A stretch of 64,000 nt of DNA from Coniferiporia sulphurascens (Eukaryota > Basidiomycota > Agaricomycetes > Hymenochaetales > Hymenochaetaceae). Position 1 is the stretch's first letter, and each line of letters opens with the position of its first letter. The stretch spans positions 558,001 to 622,000 of the forward strand of contig NBBA01000012.1 in assembly GCA_002794785.1 (NCBI GenBank). Reading direction: 5' to 3'. The translations under genes were made by a program, and so were the position numbers. The notes under the pieces are model-generated. The model did no database searches. It worked only from the letters and a program-made list of their open reading frames with translations, and was not told where the DNA came from. Of this stretch, positions 56,462 to 64,000 are shown in pieces.

Positions 56462-59400
56462 TCAAGCTGAAGGAAAAGGAGGAGTCATACCTGATAGCTC
56501 CAAAAGGGCTGGGTCCGAGTCCTGGGTTCTGGGTCCGAGCATACAATGCATGTAATCCCGTAGGAGGTCCAGGTCCATGTCTTCATCGGTGGGGTGGCTG
56601 TCTAGGTCCATCGCAGCAAAAGCTAGCCTGATGGCGCCTGCAGTGCAGTCGGAAAGGCGGTTTAGGTGCCCTGTCAGCTTAAGCCAACGGTGCAAAACCG
56701 GGAGGCAGTTTTCGTCAGCCCACTCTGAATGGTGGACTGGGAGAGGGTCCCAAGGTGGCCATACGCATCGTATCCACGAGTGGAAGGTGCTACAGCCACC
56801 GAGGATGTGGGCAGTCGACTGCGCAGGCCAAGGGGGGTGGTTGTGCCACCTGCAGTGCGAGATCAGGCCATGCTGGCGCCAGTAGGTTGAGTCTAAGCTC
56901 AACCAGTAGCCCCTGTAGGGACCGGCGTGACAGAGGATTTGAGCGACTGCGGATAGCTCACTCCAGGGGTGGTCGACCGAGTGCATGAGTAGCTTTCGGG
57001 ATCGTTGGGATGGGAGGCTGTGTACTGCCAAGTATTTATCGGCAGTTGAGGTGAGAGGGCGGGCGAGCGAAAGTGTCCATCGGTCCATGAGGGTGCAGAC
57101 AGCGACTTCTTTTAGTGTGGAGGTGGAGGGCTTTAGGTCAGATGGGGGGAGCTTGGTTGCCATTTTCACTTCCATGTCAGCCCATTCATTCCTGGGGATG
57201 TCCGAGTGTCTGGGACACCACACGAAGTGAACAGTGAGCTGGGGGTACGAGTCCAGCAGAGTCTCCACACCCACCTTCCAGATGTGAAGGAGATGTGCCC
57301 CTGGAGTGGAGGGCCATGTGCGGAGGAGCTGCAACGCAGTCAGCGAATCAGATAGAAAGAAGATATCTGATGCAACATGCAGTTGTGCCAGGAGGCGGCA
57401 TGCCACCCAGCCCAGGGCCGTAGCAAGGGAGAATTCCTCAGCGTCCATGGCGGTGGCGCAGGTGGGGGACTCCAGTCATCATGACCGGAGGCAAGTGGGG
57501 CCTAGCATTGCGCAGATGGCGGAGCCTGACTTGTTGTCAATGCAAGAGCCATCCGTGAATACTTGGACATGGGGAGTGGAGCCTAGGGCTCAGGTGGTGC
57601 ACATGAATTGTTTCTGCATGTCGGTGCTGACCAGAGTGACAGGGGTGGTGAAGTGGACTCGGCCATTGGTGAAGGCCAGGGGGTCTGTCCATGGGGGATG
57701 CGTGTATGCAGGGACTTGTTGAACCCGAGGGGCTTGGACCTGCAGAGAAAGGGAAAAAGGTCTGTTAGCTACATTTTTAAATAGTTTATGGCCAATAGAG
57801 TGAGGGGTGCGCCAAAGGCGCAGGGAATGGGTAGTATTTATGTATTCGAAATAGAAAGAAAGAGGGGGAACAGAGCATAGGAAATTAGTGGAATGGGGGG
57901 GGCGCCCTTGAAGATGCCCAGGATCCAGCAGCAGGCCGTGTTTTGTACAGCCTGGAGGCAGTTTACCAGGGTTTTTTGGCAGTGGCCATGGTACCAAACT
58001 GGGGCTCCCCATGAGAGGATGGAGCGGACACAGGAGGTATAGAGGTGGCGGAGGAGGAGGGCCAAGATGCTGTGTTGAGTGTTGCCCAATATGCGGAGGG
58101 CAGCGAGGGTGGAGAGCCCCTTGGAACACATGTGTTCAACATGGGGTTTGAAAGAGAGGCCCGGGTCCCACCATATCCCCAACCACTGGAGCGGGATTGA
58201 GGGGTGGATCAGGGTGTCGGGGTCGACCTGTATGCTGGCAGTGTCCCAGCCATCATAGCCGGTGTGTCGTCAGGGGGGGTGGAAGTGGAGGCACTCTGTT
58301 TTGGCAGCCTCAATGTTGAGACCAATGGTGCCGAAAAGGGTGTTGAGTTGTTGGTAGGCGTGGGCAAGGGCGCAGCAGTTGGATGCCACTGAGGGACCTA
58401 TGCAGATTAGTAAGTGGTCGTCGACATATGCTAGGGCAGTGGTGCCGGCTTGGTGAAAGCGCTGGAGGACCATGCCTGCAAAAATAGTCGACAGGATGGG
58501 GGAGACCAGCGATCCTTGAGGGGTGCCGAAGTCGGGTTTTGGGGGCAGTAGGGAGGGTGGTGCCATCGAAAGCGACAGCGACCTGCTGGTCCATCATGAA
58601 GGATAGACACCAGTTGGCCATGTCCGGGGCACAACCGAGATCCAGCAATTGTTGGTGGAGGAGATGGGGGTGTACCAAGTCGAAGAAGCCCTGTATGTTG
58701 ACCACGAGGACCGAGCACACGAGGCCCTCTGAGCGGGCGTGTTCCACAATCTGTAAGAGGTGTTGGGCAGTGTCATAGACCGAGTGTCCTTGGTGCCCCC
58801 CATATTGGTTAGGTGGCAACCAGTCCCTCGTGTTTGCGAGGTACTGGAGCTGGTTAGCTATTATCTTTTTGAGGAGTTTCCCTAGGGTCTCCTTGAGGGT
58901 GATGGGCCGGTATGAGCACGGTGAGAAGGGGTCCTTCTTGTTTGGCTTCCTAAGCATTACCACCTTTGCTGCCCGCCAGCACTCGGGGTGGTGCCCCAGG
59001 CAGAAGCAGTCATTGAAAAGTGTAAGTATCTCATCGGGGTAGGCATCCACCACCCATTTCAGGGGGCGGTAACCTATTCCCAAGAGGCCTGGAGCCGACA
59101 AGTTGGATGTGTCGGACAGTGCTCCTGTAAGCTCCGAGAGGAGTATGGGTGGAGCAGCTGGTTGAGTTGGTGGCAGCAGGATGTTGGCTGCTGCTTGGGG
59201 CAGGGGGGGCATGAAGAAAGTTTTGCGGAAAAGCTCACCTTTCTCCTCGTCCGTTTGGGTGAAGGTACCGTCTTGCTGTCTCAGTGAGGGGATTGGGATA
59301 GGTCGGTTGCCGAGGCCGTGTTTGGCCCAGCTCCAGATATTGGAGGCGTCCGCTTCTGATGCTTGGTTGGTGTAGAACTGCCGTTTGGCCGTCCTGATGC

Positions 59401-61029
59401 CTCTTTTAAAGGTGCGTCGAGCTGCTGACCGCTGGAGGGGGGTGGTGGCCGTCTGAATGGCGGAAAGAAGGGTCTTGCAGTGGGGTGACCACCATGGGAC
59501 TTCCGCTTTTGATGGCTTGGAGAGGCGGGTGAATGGCTGGAGGGCGGTGACCATAGAGTCAAGGACCGCTTTGGCTTTGATGTCCAGGGTGTGGGTGTCG
59601 AGCCCTGGTAGGCGGAAGGCTGCATCGAGGAGGGGGAAGGCTATGTCAGTCCATTCCTGTTACAATTTTCCTCTAACTTCCCCCTTATTGCGCTGACTCA
59701 CTTCCTCTTTATCATCATCAGTCAGCACAACTCCCCCATTTCTCTACCTTACTCATCCTTAGTTAGCCTTGAGCCATAAGACACCATGATGATGCCTTAT
59801 TGCATCACCATGACATGCTTTGCTTACTGATAGCCCTACTTGTATTACCAAGGCATTCCTTGGGTTTCCATTGACCTTCCATAGTCTGGTAAACTACCCT
59901 ACACAGGCCGCTACAGTAGTAAACACATAGAGTAGCATATAAGCATGTAACTTCTGTAGCACAAGCCTTAAGCTTGTGCTCTTTGTTCATACAAGCCCAT
60001 TATCTGCTACCACCAAGTTCACTGTGTGCCGCTGAGCCACCAGTTGCTTCATCGTAACCCGATACCGCTAAGAAGCCTACTGCGTACACATTGTTGATCA
60101 GGAAGCCCCTTGACGATCACACTCGACTTATGACATCTAGGAAGCCCTGTTGTCACCTCTACCAGTCCCGACGATCAGGAAGCCCCAACGTTGATCACTG
60201 TGTAAACCGTTGAGCTTAACAATTCCTCCTTGTCGGCTGGTAGTAGCCGGCATGTCTTTAGGACAGGAGGAGGTGGCCGAAATGGCAGTGACCAATGCAG
60301 GATGGCATGGTCGGACAGTGGTGAGTGGTCGGAGGTAGCCAAATCTAGAATAGAGTCAGGGTTGACTGAGGGTGGGGCCCAAATCATGTCAATGGGACAC
60401 CAACGACAATTGCTATCGGGTTGGGAATCAGAGTCAGGAAGGTGGGCAGGCGCCAGGCCATGCCCATGGAAGAAGTCATCTCGGGGTTGCGCCCCCAAGT
60501 TATCTTGTTGTAGGACAGAGAAATCGGACCACGTGTGGTGACGACAGTTGAAGTCGCCCGCCACGAGTAGCATAGTGGCTAGCACTGAGGGGAGTGAAAA
60601 TAAGAAGGACTCACCTGAGTACTGGGGGGAGGCGTTCTCTCGATCCAGGGGGTGCATGCCATAGTAGTTGCACACCCGGAGGGTGAGTTGGGATCATACC
60701 TCCACTGTCAGTACATCGGTGCCATAAGATGCGGCCCCAAGGATCGACCAGGAGGTGGGGGGGGAGGGTCCTGGATACATATGTGACTACCGAGGGTGGA
60801 CCTCTGGTGGTAGGATGGGTATGTAGCCTGTGATGGTGGGGACGTTGAAGACTGGGGTGCCGGTCAGGTCGGTGAGCGAGGGTTGCAGGCCTATTTGATA
60901 CCAGGGCGGTTCCTGAATAAGAATTAGGTGCAGGGGGGAGGGGTCAGTTGTAAGGACAGGGATTAGGGAATGTATTGCTGCTAATGAGCGGGCGGCGTTC
61001 CACTATAGGATAGAGAGTGTCTCTATCAT
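56462..61029 (-). pseudogene. LINE K ORF2, endonuclease to RNase H
   Basis: ATG at 61029. Endonuclease has a TAG after SIL (CAG in sisters) and a TGA near 60694, then is open through LLVAGDFNCRHHTWSD and LSDHAILHWS to LTR S11 at 60221. RT frame 59554-58310 is open for 414 codons, with LLGIGYRPLKW, VVMLRKPNKKDPF, VVNIQGFFDLVH and VAFDGTTLP. A shift follows near 58550; the overlapping frame has FGTPQGSLVSPILS and AYVDDHLLICIG. RNase H 57448-56462 retains EEFSLATALGW, LSDSLTALQLL and CPRHSDIPRNEWAD and the whole C-terminal domain to PPFPSA. The FTDGS block lies upstream in another frame. Confidence 0.9.
59658..60221 (+). mobile_element. Solo LTR S11 (family S), TSD attcc
   Basis: 564 bp in the endonuclease of LINE K; ATTCC at 59653-59657 and 60222-60226. 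Very similar to S10 (same AAGTTCACTGTGTGCCGCTGAGCC variant in U5). One mismatch in the inverted repeat. Confidence 0.95.
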
Positions 61030-63059
61030 ATTTCCTCCATCTGGTCGTTGGTGGGGTCAGTGGCAAGGGCCTCTTCGATTTGATGGTAGCACCTCTTCTT
61101 AGGGCAGGCCGGCAGGGTGGCGGGATGGTCACCTTTGCAGTTATTGCAGAGGCGGGGGTGGGGGAATGTGTCGCCTTCAGGCACTGCGTCAGTCGCACAG
61201 TGGGCGCACAATTTGCGGTGATTGCGGGTCAAGTGGGCACCTATGCATTCAGCGCAGCAAGGTTGGGCATGGCAGCCCTTGGTTCCATGGCCCAGGCCCT
61301 GGCACCGCTCACATTGGGTGAGGGTGGGGCAGATGGGTGGGACCAAGAGTCGGAGGGCGGATCCAAACATCCATATGCATGGCCTCTTGAGGAGGCGCTC
61401 ACGGATGGAGCCATCAGGATCGATGAAGGAGAAAACCACTGGGCATCTGTCGAGTGTCGGCAGGTGGTCCTCGGTGGCGGCGAAGTGAGGGGTGACTACA
61501 AAGTCCAGGTTGCAGAGTGCCGGGTTGTGCCGGATTTCGGCCATGAGGGCCTTCTCAGGGATGGTGTGTCCATTCTGGCCGAACGGGAAGTCCTTGCAAG
61601 GCACCATGGAGATGCGGAGGGCGGACCGAGGGCAGACTCTAGATGGGGTTAGGGAGAAAGCGGTCGGGATGGTTATTCCCTCCACAATGCACTCAGTGTG
61701 CATGTGGGAGGCATATGCTGCGGAGTGACAATAAATGATCGTTTCCATGGTCGGGTTAGCGGAGGATGGTCTCGTTGCGAATGTAGTCACGATGTTCCCC
61801 TTTACATTATATGAAGAGGAGAGGACCAGGACTTGGTCTGCGGTGGGGAGGGAGGTGAAGAACTCATGGGACGTCTTGGTCAGGGCCATTGCTGACTTCT
61901 GGTTTTCAGCCCGTATGCCAACAGTTGGGGTGAGGACCAAGGTTGGGTCCTTGGCGTACATTGTGGGTGGGGGGGGCACCTTGCGCTGGCGTTTCTTCTT
62001 CTTCTGTGCCGGGTTGATGACCGCTCCTGCAGCTGGGGCCACTGGAGATGGGTTAGCGGTTGTTGGGGGGGCCGCTGCTGCGGCCACTTGTGCATAGGAG
62101 GTGGGGGCAGCCTGGGTGGCGGCCTGGGGGGCGGGTTGTTGTTGGCGCTGGACAGGCCTAGAGCTGATGGAAGCCATCTGATGTGAAATAGAAGCTACGT
62201 CAGTGGTCAGGCGCTTGACTGCTTTAGTCAGCACCCTCATTTCTGGGGTCATGGGGGTGGTGCTGGGGGTCCCGGTGGTGGTCGGGGTCCTTTGGGGGGG
62301 GCGAGCTGGGGCAAAGGGTTCCGGGAGGACGATTTCCGTCCCCTCCCTTGCGAAGTTGTAGGACATGACCACGTTGCGGTAAATGATGTGTTGGGGGTCT
62401 TTCCTTTCTTATGCGATGTTGGACAGCGTTGTCTGGATGTTCCAAAGGAGGTCACCTACGAACTGTGCCACCTTTATGTCGATTTTGGTGACAGTGGCAT
62501 CCCTGGTTTCCTTGTTGAAGTCATCCAGGGCACGGGAGAGGGCGTGCATGAATCCAGCGGTATGGGGTTCATGCTGTTGTTGGGCAGGGGGTCCTCTCAG
62601 GGTGAGAGGCGACATGGCAGCCAAGGAGCGCTTCCGCCAGAGGCTTGCGCCTCCTACCTGTTGTGGGGGGGTATGGGGGTCGACCGCCATTTCTGGGGCT
62701 GTTTCGCCGAACTCATTGGATCCATGGGTCGACCCTACCAAGGCAGCTGGGGAGCCCACTTGGGATGCATGCCTCGATTTGTTGCATGCTTGGGTGGTGA
62801 AATTGTAGGCCGATATCAGCTGGGAGTCGCTGATGGCTGGGGAGGGTGCTAGGACGTCCGGGGAGGAGGTCGGGGCCAAGAGGGGGTTCTGAGAGTAGGG
62901 GTTGGGGGTCGTCTCGCATTGAGTGGAGGCGGCGGCTTCAGCGGCCACGTTGGCAGCCGTTTCAGCGGCTCTGGTGGCGGCTAAACTAGCCGATGATGAG
63001 GAGGAGACGGTGGGTCGAGTGCAACGAAGTGCATTCTGGTAATCACTTGGGTTTGACAT
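61026..63059 (-). pseudogene. LINE K ORF1, one nonsense codon from open
   Basis: ATG at 63059 (MSNPSDYQNALRC). An Ala/Ser-rich N-terminus is followed by TSSPDVLAPSPAISDSQL, a helical region (ALSRALDDFNKETRD) and VGDLLWNIQTTLSNIA. There a TAA at about 62409-62411 replaces the CAA (Gln) of copy C. The frame then continues without interruption through VTPEMRVLTKAVKRL, MYAKDPTLVLTPTVG, the central domain, and three Cys/His clusters (CERCQGLGHGTKGC, CAECIGAHLTRNHRKLC, CNNCKGDHPATLPAC). It ends QMEEI. About 677 codons, the best ORF1 in the window. The stop overlaps ORF2 by ATGA (61026-61029). Confidence 0.93.
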
Positions 63060-63117
63060 GGGGGAGTTTTAGCTGCCTGCACTAGTCGATGGTGGTGGTT
63101 ACTGGTCAAGAAGGATG

Positions 63118-64000
63118 TTCGATGTTGAGACTGATGATGCTGAAATGAGCATTGAGTTGGTGGTAGGCATTGGGCAAATGCTGGCAGTTGGATGCCATGC
63201 TGGGTCCGACGCACACAAGGAGGTGGTCGTCGACATATGCGAGGGTGGTGGTACCGGTTTGGTGGAATTTCTGGAGGACCACACCTGCGAATATGGTTGA
63301 GAGGATCGGGGAAACTGGCGACCCTTGGAGGGTGCCAAGGTCAGGTTTCTGGGCTGTTGGGAGGGTGGTACCATCAAAGGCAATGGCGACCTGCCAGTCC
63401 ATCATGAAGGACAAACACCAGTCTGCCATGTTGGGTGGGCACTGGAGGTCCAACAGTTGCCAGTGGAGGAGTTGCAGGTGTACCGAGTCAAAGAAACCCT
63501 GTATGTTGACTGCTAGGACTGAGCATACACAGCCCTCGGCATGGGCGCGCTCCACAATCTGTAAGAGGTGCTGGGCGGCATCGTAGACAGAATGTCCTTG
63601 ACACCCCCTGTATTGGTTAGGTGGCAGCCAGTCCCTCGTATTAGCGAGGAACTGGAGCCAGTTAGCGATGATCTTTTCAAGGAGTTTCCCTAAGGTCTCC
63701 TCAAGGGTAATGGGCTGGTAGGATCGCAGCAAGAAGGGGTCCTTCTTGTTTGGCTTCCAGAGCATCACCACTTTTGCCGCCTGCCAGCACTTGGGGTGGT
63801 GCCCCATGCATAGACAGTCATTGAAGAGGGTGAGGATCTCATTGGGGTAGGCATCTACCACCCATTTAAGAGGGCAGTAGCCGATCCCCAAGAGGCCCGG
63901 AGCTGACAAGTTGGAAGTGTCGGACAGTGCCCCCATAAGCTCTGAGAGGAGTATGGGCAGGGCAGAAGGTTGGGGGGGAGGCAGCAGAGTGTCGGCCACT
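63118..64000 (-). pseudogene. LINE L reverse transcriptase, open to the window edge
   Basis: A 290-codon open frame. It starts beyond the window, contains LLGIGYCPLKWVVD, VVMLWKPNKKDPF, PITLEETLGKLLEK, VNIQGFFDSVH, LGTLQGSPVSPILS and AYVDDHLLVCVG (catalytic pair intact, about 63230), and stops at SLNIE where LINE K begins. Belongs with M at 54036-56142. Confidence 0.9.

Larger units (their letters stand above)
56143..63117 (-). mobile_element. LINE copy K (subfamily II), full-length, carrying LTR S11
   Basis: From the T-run at 56143-56156 (3' end) to CATCCTTCTTGACCAG read on the minus strand at 63117 (5' end). Without solo LTR S11 it is about 6.4 kb. It has a 5' UTR of 58 nt, ORF1 at 63059-61026 and ORF2 from 61029 to 56462. 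It is the best reference copy of the family here. It inserted in LINE M/L with a target deletion of about 62 bp and without a visible duplication. Confidence 0.93.
54036..64000 (-). mobile_element. LINE copy M/L (subfamily III), split by full-length LINE K
   Basis: M (54036-56142) has the 3' tail, 3' UTR, RNase H and RT C-terminus. L (63118-64000) has the RT fingers and palm and runs out of the window. Both have subfamily III marks and are in the same order and strand, so they are one element interrupted by K. The left part stops at WDTAG and the right part at GLNIE. About 62 bp that separate these blocks in LINE H are missing, and no TSD is seen. Confidence 0.85.

Overview
The window looks like a stretch of fungal heterochromatin made almost entirely of transposable elements; I found no host gene. 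A filamentous basidiomycete, probably a mushroom-forming one, is the best guess. The reasons are abundant LINEs of the Tad/I type (zinc-knuckle ORF1; ORF2 with AP-endonuclease, reverse transcriptase and RNase H), a Ty3/gypsy chromovirus with a C-terminal chromodomain, and strong CpG to TpG decay of the coding regions. The species assignment is inference.

The most abundant repeat is one LINE family of about 6.4 kb with three recognisable subfamilies (here I, II, III). At least fifteen copies or fragments (A to Q) lie head to tail and inside one another. J and K have the same 5' terminus (CATCCTTCTTGACCAG) and a full coding length. Most other copies are 5'-truncated. ORF1 and ORF2 overlap by ATGA wherever the junction survives. 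Eleven copies of a ~560-bp solo LTR (family S, TGTTA...TAACA) are scattered over both strands, nine of them with clear 5-bp target-site duplications (one of these with a mismatch). Three rarer repeats are family X (1.3-1.6 kb, TGTTAG...CTAACA, with a protein ORF), family Y (425-bp solo LTR) and family Z (~255 bp).

Layout: 1-937 unassigned; 938-3514 LINE A; 3515-4699 LINE scrap, a tRNA-derived head and a solo LTR; 4700-12569 LINEs B and O with three solo LTRs and a cluster of very long homopolymers; 12616-13178 an S LTR without a matching duplication; 13275-29010 LINE C, a full-length minus-strand LINE broken by element X and by the chromovirus; 29011-30297 the divergent 5' region of C or unrelated DNA; 30298-41860 LINEs D, E, F, G with X, Z and S insertions; 41861-44814 LINE H with a small LINE and solo LTR Y; 44815-53816 full-length LINE J carrying LINE Q and an S LTR; 53817-64000 LINE N, then LINE M/L split by full-length LINE K, which itself carries an S LTR.

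The most informative structure is at 15.5-26 kb. The chromovirus has gag and protease on the minus strand but pol on the plus strand. Its 5' LTR and a piece of LINE C are inverted with the gag half, and element X is also split. Both splits fall at S LTRs whose flanking duplications are swapped: gagcg/ttcct at one LTR and cactc/aggaa at the other. All pieces fit if ~5 kb was inverted by recombination between two oppositely oriented solo LTRs. The chromovirus also shows an 11-nt match between its primer-binding site and the predicted RNA start, as in Tf1-type self-priming. Nearly every premature stop I could assign is CGA to TGA.
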